In this document: one piece after another, positions 44,201 to 52,406 of the stretch
Numbering within the stretch: the stretch's first letter is position 1
Layout of the letters: every line of letters begins with the position of its first letter
NCBI GenBank assembly: GCA_963734725.1
Contig: CAVTIX010000022.1
Location: forward strand, 1 to 64,000
Length of the DNA stretch: 64,000 bases
Origin: DASXKD01 sp963734725
GTDB taxonomy: Bacteria > Actinomycetota > Actinomycetes > Streptosporangiales > Streptosporangiaceae
Direction: 5' to 3'
Translations under genes and position numbers: made by a program
Notes under the pieces: generated by a model
The model's database searches: none
What the model was told of the DNA's origin: nothing
What the model saw: only the letters and a program-made list of their open reading frames with translations

Positions 44201-46674
44201 CCTCTTCGGCGGCGAGCTCGGCGATGCCCGCGGGCGGGGGCTCATCGGTGTCGGGCACCCGCAGCACGATCCCGTCGTCGGTGTGCAGCGCCTGCACATC
44301 CATGCCCTCGTAGCGCTCCCGGAGCCGGGCCGCGATAGCCAGCGCCCAGGGCGCGTGCACCCGGGCCCCGTACGGGCTGTGCAAGACCAGCCGCCAGTCC
44401 CCGAGTTCGTCGCGGAACCGCTCCATCACCAGCGTGCGGTCATCCGGCAGGTAGCCGGTCGCCTCGCGCTGGCCTTCGAGGTAGCGGATCAGGTTCTGCG
44501 CCGCCAGATCGTCCAATCCCGCGTTACGCAGCCGCGTGGCAGCCTCGTCCCGGCCCGCTGCGGAGATCTCGCGGCAGAACGCGCCGACCGCCCGGCCCAG
44601 CTCCGCGGGGCGGCCCACCGTGTCGCCGTGCCAGAACGGGAGCCTGCCCGGCTGGCCCGGCGCCGGGGAGACGAGCACCTGGTCGGCGGTGATGTCCTCG
44701 ATCCGCCACGAGCTGGCGCCGAGCACGAACACGTCGCCCACCCGGGACTCGTACACCATCTCCTCGTCGAGCTCGCCGACGCGGTGCGAGTTCCTGCCCT
44801 GGCGCTGCGGGCCCGCCAGGAACACCCCGAACAGGCCCCGGTCGGGGATGGTGCCGCCGCTGGTGACGGCGAGCCGCTGCGCGCCCGGGCGGCCCCGCAA
44901 GGTGCCCGACGTGCGGTCCCAGATCAGCCGGGGGCGCAGTTCCGCGAACTCTTCGCTCGGGTAGCGGCCGGCCAGCATGTCGAGCACAGCGTCCAGCACG
45001 CCCCTGGTCAGCCCGCTGAACGGGGCGGCGCGCCGGGCCAGCCGCTCCACGTCCTCGACCTGCCAGTCGTCCATCGCCACCATCGCGACGATCTGCTGCG
45101 CCAGCACGTCGAGCGGGTTGTGCGGCACGCGCAGTTCCTCGATCTGGCCGGGCTCGCATGCGCTGCGTGACGACTGTCGCCTCGACCAGGTCGCCGGGGT
45201 ACTTCGGGAAGATCACGCTGCGGGACACGTCGCCGACGCGGTGCCCTGCCCGCCCGGTGCGCTGGAGCCCGCTGGCCACCGACGGCGCTGACTCGACCTG
45301 GATGACCAGGTCCACCGCGCCCATGTCGATGCCGAGTTCCAGGCTGGAGGTGGCTACCACCGCGGGGAGCCGTCCCGCCTTCAGCGCCTCTTCGATCTGG
45401 GCCCGTTCCTGCCGGGACACCGAGCCGTGATGCGCGCGGGCTACCTCGGCAGGGGCGCCCGCTGAGGCGCCCGACTGCGCCATGATCTGGGCCGGTGGCC
45501 CGGCAGCCGCCGCACCGGGCCCGTCCGGGCCCTCCAGGCCGGCGGCGGCCTCGTCGCGGGCCACCGCCCGTTCTGCGGCGATCTCGTTCAGCCGGCCGCA
45601 CAACCGCTCCGCCAGGCGGCGTGAGTTGGCGAACACGATCGTGGACCGGTGCGCCTCGATCAGGTCGAGCACGCCCTCCTCCACGTGCGGCCAGATGGAG
45701 CGCTGGCCCTGGGCTGCGTCGCGCGCGGTGAGGTCCGGCGACGCGCCGTGGCCGTCCGCATCCGGGATCGCGGCGGCGGGGCGCAGGCTGGCAGGCGGTG
45801 GGTCCGGATCGGTCATGTCCTCGACCGGGACGACGATCCGCAACTCCATCTGCTTCACATAGGGTGGCGCAGCGATCGTCACCGGCCGGGCGCCGCCCAG
45901 GAACGAGGCGACCTCCTCCGGCGGCCGCACGGTGGCCGACAGCCCGATCCGCTGCGCCGGGCCGGGCCGTTCCGGACCGGACTGGCCAGGGCCTGGCTCA
46001 TCCTCAGTGGCGCCGTCCCGGAGCGCGTCCAGCCGTTCCAGGGAGATGGCCAGGTGGGCGCCGCGCTTGTTGCCGGCCAGCGCGTGCACCTCATCCACGA
46101 TGACGGTCTCCACCCCGCGCAGCGAGTCCCGTGCCTTGGAAGTCAGGATGAGGAACAACGACTCCGGCGTGGTGATCAGGATGTCCGGCGGCTTGGTAGA
46201 AAGCCGACGCCGCTCGTCGGCGCCGGTGTCGCCGGTGCGCACTGCCACCCGGATGTCCGGCTCGCTCAGCCCCCGGCGCTGCGCAACCTGACGCATCCCG
46301 GCCAGCGGCGCCCGCAGGTTGCGCTCGATGTCCACGGCCAGCGCCTTCAGCGGGGAGATGTACAGCACCCGGCAGCGCAGCTTCGGGTCGGCCGGGGCCG
46401 GGCTGCTGGCCAGCCGGTCCAGTGCCCACAGGAACGCCGCCAGGGTCTTGCCAGACCCGGTCGGCGCGATCACCAGGGTGTTCTCGCCGCCCGCGATCGA
46501 CGACCACGCACCCGCCTGCGCGGGCGTGGGCTCGGTGAACGCGCCGGTGAACCACTCCCGGGTCAGCGCGCTGAATCCGGCCAGGGGGTCCATGCCCGCT
46601 TGGGCGCCAGCCGTGCTGGGGCCGTCAGGCGCGCGCGGGGGCGCTGCGCTTCTGGTCCGGGTCTTCGCGGGCAT
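41220..46674 (-). pseudogene. lhr: Lhr-type large ATP-dependent helicase, one frameshift
   Basis: Lhr is a superfamily 2 DNA repair helicase. The first frame (start ATG 46674) has the Q motif, Walker A APTGSGKT, the DEVH box in VIVDEVHALAG, SATVRPPEEV and the motif VI region QRTGRAGHRVGD. It leaves frame near 45155. The second frame begins QIEELRVPHNPLDVLAQQIV and carries the winged-helix and Lhr C-terminal domains to 41220. Removing one base from CGAG (45153-45156) rejoins them as QRMRPGQIEEL and gives 1817 aa. A Gly/Ser/Ala-rich repeat insert of about 160 residues makes it longer than usual. It is a true mutation or a base-calling error. Confidence 0.85.
41941..42030. repeat. 30-bp minisatellite within lhr
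   Basis: Three consecutive 30-bp units beginning CCTGCGCCGTACCCGC keep the reading frame and encode repeats of the type GYGAGADSGS on the reverse strand. They are part of a Gly-rich insertion in the C-terminal half of Lhr. Confidence 0.9.
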
Positions 46675-47069
46675 GCATCCATCCTGCCTCGCCCGGCGGA
46701 CAATTCGGCCCGGCCGCCGGCATTGCGACTCAAGTGACGGCCCAGGCCGCGAAGACCCCAGGCGACGTTGCATCACATAGCTGCTGACTGTCCAGGCCAC
46801 CACCGGTATGACGCAGCTAGGTCCAGGGGCGATGCGGTCCGACTAAGAGAAGCACAGGATGACCTGCATAACCGCCCATGGCTGGCAGATGGACTGTTAT
46901 GCGATAGACCGCTGTGGAGATCTATACCCCGCTCGGCGCCACCACGGGCGCCATCCGGCTACGGGGCGGCTGACTTCGGACGGTCACGGAGCTCGGAACC
47001 TGGTCCTGGCTGACCCTTTGACCCCAGCGCCGCGCTTCCATGACCCGGCACAGAGAACTGGGCCAGGCG
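46675..47069. other. Intergenic region upstream of lhr
   Basis: No gene is supported. 46840-46960 is lower in GC than its surroundings and carries no recognised motif. The lhr promoter must lie at its left side on the reverse strand; CAGGAT six bases before the lhr ATG is a weak leaderless-type -10. Confidence 0.4.
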
Positions 47070-47678
47070 TCAGGCGCCGGAGGCGCGGACGGAGCCGGTC
47101 AGCTTGCCCTGGGTGCCGCGGATCTCACAGATCACCGAATGCACGCCTGCGGCCCAGGCGCCCTCGTTGGGGTAGGCGTAGGACTCGGCCAGCCCGGTCG
47201 TGTTCAGTTGCGGGTTCAGGTAGCCGCTGAGCCTGCTCTGACAGCCCTGCCGCGCCTGCTGGCCAAGGGCGGCGCTGCCTGGCCAGCTGCGGCCCGCCAC
47301 GCGGAAGTCGCCGTAGACCTCGCCGTCATGCGGCCGGCGGCACCGGACCGCATGTGCCCCGGCTATTCCGTTTGGCAGCGAATTGAAGCATTGCCCGGGG
47401 TGCAAGCCGAACACCGTGGCGCGCAGCGGACTGGCGGCGGCGTGGGCCTGGCGCGGGCGCTGGGTGACAAGCGCAACGGTCACCGCGGCGGCGGCGACGG
47501 CCACCGCGCAGGCGATGACGAACATGATGATCAGCAGGCGCCTCCCGCGGCGAGAGCTGACCGGGGCCGGCGTGCCAGCGGGCGCCGGGTCGGGAGGCGC
47601 TGGGGCGGATGCTTTCGCGGACCCGGGCGCGGCGCCCACGTTCGTGGTGGCAGCGCCGGTCTCCGGCATCTCGTTCAT
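47070..47678 (-). CDS. Septum-formation-domain membrane protein
   Basis: A 202-aa protein with a disordered Pro/Ala N-terminus, a basic stop (SSRRGRRLL), one membrane helix (residues about 47-70: IIMFVIACAVAVAAAAVTVA) and an outer domain with four cysteines (PGQCFNSLP, AVRCRRPHDGEVYG, QGCQSRL, SVICEIRG). The pattern C...C..PHDGEV..C...C fits the actinobacterial septum formation family (Septum_form), whose biochemical role is not established. The start at 47678 avoids an unlikely upstream extension. Confidence 0.75.
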   Translation of the reverse strand: MNEMPETGAATTNVGAAPGSAKASAPAPPDPAPAGTPAPVSSRRGRRLLIIMFVIACAVAVAAAAVTVALVTQRPRQAHAAASPLRATVFGLHPGQCFNSLPNGIAGAHAVRCRRPHDGEVYGDFRVAGRSWPGSAALGQQARQGCQSRLSGYLNPQLNTTGLAESYAYPNEGAWAAGVHSVICEIRGTQGKLTGSVRASGA

Positions 47679-47866
47679 CGCGCCCCCGTCGAGAAGCTTC
47701 TGTCGGAGAAGCTTCCAGATCACTCGTACCCGGCTGCGCAGCAGACATTCCCGTACATTTCCTGGCCAGGCCTGCGGCTCCCTTCCGCCCCGGCAGCTTG
47801 AGACGTGGACGCGGACCTGCCCTGGGTGGCCGTGGCTGTTCTCGGGTAGCGCGGCGGCCGCGCCGG

Positions 47867-47872
47867 TACCCT
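47867..47872 (+). promoter_or_regulatory. -10 element TACCCT, leaderless start of the DUF3046 gene
   Basis: TACCCT lies six bases before GTG 47879, and there is no Shine-Dalgarno sequence. Confidence 0.55.
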
Positions 47873-47878
47873 GGCGCC

Positions 47879-48073
47879 GTGCGGCTCACGGTGTTCTGGC
47901 AGAAGATGCGCGGGCAGTTCGGCGATACCTACGCGGCCAGCGTCGCCAAGGACTATGTGCTGGCCGACCTGGGCGGCCGGACGGTGGACCAGGCCCTGGC
48001 CGACGGAACCGAGCCGAAAACGATCTGGCGCGCGGTGTGCGAGGCCTTCGAGATACCCGAGGAATCGCGCTGA
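47879..48073 (+). CDS. DUF3046 protein
   Basis: A 64-residue protein (RLTVFWQKMRGQFGDTYAAS ... KTIWRAVCEAFEIPEESR) that typically precedes recA in actinobacteria. Function unknown; it is small, acidic and soluble, with no catalytic motif. Full length relative to the family. It has its own leaderless promoter, and about 300 bases separate it from recA, so it is probably not co-transcribed with recA. Confidence 0.85.
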   Translation: MRLTVFWQKMRGQFGDTYAASVAKDYVLADLGGRTVDQALADGTEPKTIWRAVCEAFEIPEESR

Positions 48074-48222
48074 CGCCATTCCTGGGCGGGGACTTTGCGT
48101 CTTGCCCCGCTCCGGTGTCCGGGGGCCGGCGGGGCTGCGGCCGCCCTCCGCACGGCGGGGGCTGCGGCGGTCGCCGGCGGGCTGGAGGTTTCTTTTGAAA
48201 CTGTGCGTGTCCTGCCTCTGAT

Positions 48223-48236
48223 CGAACAGTTGTTCG
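48223..48236. promoter_or_regulatory. LexA-type SOS box upstream of recA
   Basis: CGAACAGTTGTTCG is a perfect palindrome fitting the Gram-positive SOS consensus GAAC-N4-GTTC. It lies about 140 bases before the recA start and predicts LexA repression released by DNA damage. Confidence 0.85.
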
Positions 48237-48315
48237 CCTAGAGTGGTGACGTGCGTGGTGGCCCGCCACGGCGGCTGCGGCGCGATCTGGATGGCGTTCA
48301 TCGGCGTGCGGAGTT

Positions 48316-48338
48316 TTGTCAGTGGCGGCGCGTAGCGT
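48316..48338 (+). promoter_or_regulatory. RecA-NDp-type (PafBC-dependent) promoter of recA
   Basis: TTGTCAGTG, eight bases, then TAGCGT. This equals the mycobacterial RecA-NDp consensus TTGTCRGTG-N8-TAnnnT, which is read with the activator PafBC and is independent of LexA. The start codon is 40 bases downstream. Confidence 0.85.
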
Positions 48339-48378
48339 CAGCGCGGACAAGAAGCCCCCTTATCCAATGGGAGTACCC

Positions 48379-50715
48379 ATGGCAGGCATCGACAGGCCGG
48401 GCGGGAAAGCCGGCGACAGGGACAAGGCCCTGGAAACCGCCCTCGCCCAGATCGAGCGGCAGTTCGGCAGAGGCTCCATCATGCGGCTCGGCGACGAGGC
48501 CCGCGCGCCGATCGAGGTGATCCCCACCGGGGCGATCTCGCTGGACATCGCCCTGGGCATCGGAGGGCTCCCGCGTGGCCGGGTCGTAGAAATATTTGGG
48601 CCCGAAGGAAGTGGCAAGGCGCTTGCGTTGGACACGCCCATCCCGACACCCAAGGGCTGGACCACGATGGGCGAACTGTCGCCTGGTCAAGAGGTGTTCG
48701 CTGGCGATGGTTCCCCCGCTCGGGTGGCCTTCACTACCCCGGTCATGATGGATCGCGAGTGCTTCCGGGTCAGGTTCTCCGACGGCACCGAGATCACCGC
48801 CGACGCAGACCACCAGTGGGTGACAACCACACTGTGGGGGCGCACCGGCCGATGGTCTCCCGCGGTGGTGACCACCCGGGACATGGAGGCCACTCTCTGG
48901 GCGCGGGACGGCCACACGCTCAATCATGCGATCCAGGTCTGCGGGCCGCTTGAATACCCCGCGCAGGAACTCCTAGTGTCGCCGTACACTCTGGGCGCCT
49001 GGCTGGGTGACGGGACGACAGATGCTGCATCCATAACCTGCGTGGATCCAGAGATCCTGGACGAGATCCGGTGTGACGGGTACACGGTTCACCACAACAA
49101 CCCAGGACAGACCGACCGTGCTCCCCGCTACCGAATCGCCAGGATGGCTGGGAAGCCTGTGTGCTTGCTGGCAGGCCCGCGCTGCTCGGCTGGAGGGACT
49201 GCCCTCGCCCGGGGCCTGTGCAAGAACCACTACGAGAGCGAACGGCGAAATGGCCGAGTTAGCGAGTGGCCCGTACGGCCAGCGGTGTCGCTAGCCACGC
49301 AATTGCGTGAGCTAGGTGTTCTTGGAAACAAGCACATCCCAGAGCGGTATCTGCATGCTTCCATTACGCAGCGGCTCACGCTCCTCCAAGGACTGATGGA
49401 CACGGACGGGACCGTGGGAACCGGCGGATCGGGTACCGGACGCGGCTCCGGCATTGCCGCATGTGAGTTCAGCGTGGTGAACGAGCGACTGGCCAACGAC
49501 GTACATGAACTGCTGCTCGGACTTGGCATCAAGGTTACCCTTCGCGAGAGCCCTGCAGTTCTTCGCGGGCGCGTGGTCGGGACCCGGTACCGGCTGGGCT
49601 TCCAGACCGATTTGCCAGTGTTCCGGTTGCCACGCAAGGCCATGCGGCTAACGCCACTGCGCACACGCCGGGCAAAGCTCAGGTACGTGACGACTGTCGA
49701 GCCGGTCGCGACTGTACCCGTCCGTTGTATTCAAGTGGACCATCCCAGCCACACTTACCTGGCCGGGCATGAATGCATCCCGACGCACAACACGACCGTG
49801 GCATTGCATGCGGCCGCCAGCGCGCAGAAGAACGGCGGGATCGCAGCGTTCATTGACGCCGAGCACGCCCTCGACCCCGAGTACGCCAAGAAGCTAGGCG
49901 TGGATACCGACGCGCTGCTGGTTTCCCAGCCCGACACCGGCGAGCAGGCGCTCGAGATCGCGGACATGCTGGTCCGCTCCAGCGCGATCGACGTCGTCGT
50001 CATCGACTCCGTCGCCGCGCTGGTGCCGCGGGCTGAGATCGAGGGCGAGATGGGGGACAGTCACGTCGGTCTGCAGGCCCGGCTCATGTCCCAGGCCATG
50101 CGCAAGCTCGCGGGCGCGCTGAACCAGACCAAGACCACTGCAATATTTATCAACCAGTTGCGTGAGAAAGTAGGTGTCCTCTTCGGGAGTCCCGAGACGA
50201 CCAGCGGTGGCCGGGCGCTCAAGTTCTACTCCTCCGTGCGGCTCGACGTGCGGCGGATCGAGACGCTCAAGGACGGCACCGATGCCGTCGGCAGCCGCAC
50301 CAGGGTCAAGGTCGTCAAGAACAAGTGCGCTCCGCCATTCCGTACAGCGGAGTTCGACATCCTGTTCGGTTTCGGGATCAGCCGGGAGGGCGGTCTCATC
50401 GACCTCGGGGTGGAGCAGGCCATCGTGCGCAAGTCCGGTGCCTGGTACACCTACGAGGGCGACCAGCTCGGGCAGGGCAAGGAGAACGCGCGGAACTTCC
50501 TGCGCGACAACCCCGACCTTGCCAACGAGATCGAGAAGAGGATCAAGGAGAAGCTCGGCGTGGGTCCGCGCCTGGACGCGGAAGCGGCGGACAAGGAACC
50601 GGCGGCAGGCGCCGGTGGCCTGCGCGCCGTCCCGGACAAGCCCGCGGACGCGGCGGGCCCGGCTGGCGGCCGGACCGTGACCAGGCTCGGTGGGGGCCCC
50701 GGTGGTGCGGGATAA
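48379..50715 (+). CDS. recA: RecA recombinase precursor containing an intein
   Basis: The central homologous-recombination and SOS co-protease. The 778-residue precursor is an N-extein of 80 aa ending in the P-loop GPEGSGK, an intein of 391 aa, and a C-extein of 307 aa beginning TTVALHAAASAQ. Spliced RecA would be 387 aa. Visible RecA motifs: PTGAISLDIALGIGGLPRGR, VVVIDSVAALVPRAEIEGEM, FINQLREKVGV (loop region) and QLGQGKENARNFLRDNP. ATG 48379 has GGGAG five bases upstream; ATG 48367 would add four residues. The coding around GPEGSGK and around TAIFINQLREKVG is unusually low in GC. recX overlaps the end. Both DNA-damage promoters lie upstream. Confidence 0.97.
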   Translation: MAGIDRPGGKAGDRDKALETALAQIERQFGRGSIMRLGDEARAPIEVIPTGAISLDIALGIGGLPRGRVVEIFGPEGSGKALALDTPIPTPKGWTTMGELSPGQEVFAGDGSPARVAFTTPVMMDRECFRVRFSDGTEITADADHQWVTTTLWGRTGRWSPAVVTTRDMEATLWARDGHTLNHAIQVCGPLEYPAQELLVSPYTLGAWLGDGTTDAASITCVDPEILDEIRCDGYTVHHNNPGQTDRAPRYRIARMAGKPVCLLAGPRCSAGGTALARGLCKNHYESERRNGRVSEWPVRPAVSLATQLRELGVLGNKHIPERYLHASITQRLTLLQGLMDTDGTVGTGGSGTGRGSGIAACEFSVVNERLANDVHELLLGLGIKVTLRESPAVLRGRVVGTRYRLGFQTDLPVFRLPRKAMRLTPLRTRRAKLRYVTTVEPVATVPVRCIQVDHPSHTYLAGHECIPTHNTTVALHAAASAQKNGGIAAFIDAEHALDPEYAKKLGVDTDALLVSQPDTGEQALEIADMLVRSSAIDVVVIDSVAALVPRAEIEGEMGDSHVGLQARLMSQAMRKLAGALNQTKTTAIFINQLREKVGVLFGSPETTSGGRALKFYSSVRLDVRRIETLKDGTDAVGSRTRVKVVKNKCAPPFRTAEFDILFGFGISREGGLIDLGVEQAIVRKSGAWYTYEGDQLGQGKENARNFLRDNPDLANEIEKRIKEKLGVGPRLDAEAADKEPAAGAGGLRAVPDKPADAAGPAGGRTVTRLGGGPGGAG
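48619..49791 (+). other. Class 3-type intein with LAGLIDADG homing endonuclease in the RecA Walker A site
   Basis: The 391-residue intein lies between the invariant Lys and Thr of the P-loop. Residue 1 is Ala (ALALDTPIPTPKGW), not Cys or Ser. Block B reads ITADADHQWVT with H65 and W67. Block F reads PVRCIQVDHPSHTYLAG with C370, and block G is CIPTHN with T389, H390 and N391; the +1 residue is Thr. Trp at B:12, Cys at F:4 and Thr at G:5 are the class 3 signature. The endonuclease motifs are YTLGAWLGDGTT (about 123-134) and LLQGLMDTDGTV (about 255-266). Between them is a Cys/His segment (CSAGGTALARGLCKNHY). The frame is intact, so splicing and homing could both be active. Confidence 0.93.
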
Positions 50716-51499
50716 GGACCTGCCGGTACCAGATCGCCGGAAGGCTAGACGCGGGACAGCCAGAGGTGGCGCATCCGCAAGGAAGCGGGGTGCCGCCCGG
50801 CTGACCGTCGTCGAGGATTCTGGTGACGGCCTCGGCCGTGGGAATCCCGGTGAGGAGATTCCCGATGGCGATGATTCCTATGACGGGAGCCTCTTGGGCG
50901 GGGGTCCTGGCGGCCGAAGCGCCACTGGCATCGAGTCCAGCAACGTGGAGCCTGGAGGTCCGGAGCCCGGGGGCGAGGAGGCAGCGCGGCTTATCTGCCT
51001 GCGGCTGCTCACCAGCGGGCCGCGCACGCGGGCACAACTGGCCACCGCGCTGCGCAAGCGGCGGATCCCGGACGAGGTCGCCGACTCCGTCCTTGGCCGG
51101 TTCGCCGAAGTGGGCCTGATCGACGACGCCGCCTTCGCGCGGGCCTGGGTGGAAAGCCGGCACCACGGCCGCGGCCTCGCTCGCAAGGCGCTCGCCGCGG
51201 AACTGCGCCAGCGCGGGGTGGCCGACGGGGAGGTGCGATCCGCGGTCGGCCTGCTCGGCCCCCAGGATGAGCTGGCTACCGCTCAGCGGCTGGTGGCCAA
51301 GCGGGTGGCGGCCAGCCGGGGAAAGCCGATGCCGGTCCGGGCCCGCCAGCTCATGGGCATGCTGGCCCGGAAGGGTTATCCGGCCGGGCTCGCCGCCCAG
51401 GTGGTGCGCGAGGCGCTGGAACAGGATCGGGCGGACGGTGGCAGCAGCACGGACCTGGCCTGGATCAGCGAAGACGGCAGTGGCGACGCCTGGTCATGA
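50702..51499 (+). CDS. recX: Regulatory protein RecX
   Basis: Inhibits and modulates RecA filaments. About 265 aa from GTG 50702 (a second GTG at 50705). A basic then Gly/Asp-rich N-terminal extension of about 95 residues precedes the three-helix RecX repeats (ICLRLLTSGPRTRAQLATAL, VLGRFAEVGLIDDAAFARAW, ARKALAAELRQRGVADGEV). It overlaps the recA stop by 14 bases, so translation is coupled to RecA. Confidence 0.92.
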   Translation: MVRDKDLPVPDRRKARRGTARGGASARKRGAARLTVVEDSGDGLGRGNPGEEIPDGDDSYDGSLLGGGPGGRSATGIESSNVEPGGPEPGGEEAARLICLRLLTSGPRTRAQLATALRKRRIPDEVADSVLGRFAEVGLIDDAAFARAWVESRHHGRGLARKALAAELRQRGVADGEVRSAVGLLGPQDELATAQRLVAKRVAASRGKPMPVRARQLMGMLARKGYPAGLAAQVVREALEQDRADGGSSTDLAWISEDGSGDAWS

Positions 51500-52406
51500 G
51501 CCGCACACGTCGCGTGTAGCAACGGAAGCGTCACTAGGCAGAGCTTGCCCAAATTGTTATCAGCGCTTAACCTCACGGCAGCGAGGTGTTAGACCGTAAC
51601 AGGTGATTAGGAACATACGAGATGCCCGGCAACCGGCTTCGCCCGGATGCCGGTAGGGACAGGAATCCGGCCCGTGGCCGGTTCCGCCAAGGTGCTGGCC
51701 AGCCAGGCGAGCCCTTGCCCGGGGCTGGCTAGGCAGTCGCCACGGCCCTGCGTACGCGGTGGTCGGCCGGGGGGCGGACAGGGCTTGACGCGGCACCTTA
51801 TCCGGACCGCGAGGCGCCCGTAATGCGGGCCAGCGCGGAACAACCGGTACGGGGCGTCGCTTGGGCGGGCCTATACCCGCTCAGCAGGTTCTGGGGTACT
51901 GCCGGGCCCGCGGAGGTAGCAGGGGGTTGCTCCCGCAGGCCGGAGCGGCGCGGCTGGCACGCCAGCCGCTGGGGAAGCCGCTCACGCCGGACGGCCCGCG
52001 GCGGCACTGGCTGCTGGTACAGGTCACAGAAGACCTGTCGGCACAGGTCACCGAGGGCTTGGCGGTGCCTGGTCCGGTGTCGGTGTCCTGGTCACCTGCT
52101 GGTGCCACCGGGCGGCCGGTGCGGTGGCTTCTGGTCCTGTTGGTAGTGCACCCTCGGGTCGCGCTGCCTCGGGCGTGGTCCTGCAGGCTCGGTCGTGCGG
52201 ACGGTGGCGAGGCCACTGGCCGCGTGGCCGGTCCGCAGGCGCCGGGTACGGCTGCCGGAGCCACGGCGGCCGGGCGGGCTCGGCTGCCGGTGTCGGCAGC
52301 AGCCGCGCACGCCGCGCTGCGGATGGCGCGCCTGACTCCCCGCTACAGGGATCAGCCCTGGCGCCGCACCACGGCGCTGGGCCCGCGAGCAGGATTGGGG
52401 TGTGCC
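51500..52406. other. 900-bp region between recX and rny without a recognised gene
   Basis: An open frame in phase with rny runs from 51861, but its translation has no recognisable domain and no good start signal, and homologues of RNase Y begin at 52407. CAGGTCAC is repeated near 52019 and 52044. Either nothing is coded here or an unrecognised lineage-specific protein is. The rny promoter is expected near 52370. Confidence 0.4.

Noticed and set aside
51861..52406. N-terminal extension of RNase Y by 182 residues
   Set aside because: The frame is open, but the added sequence would precede the membrane anchor, has no family match, and the start at 52407 fits all features of RNase Y.
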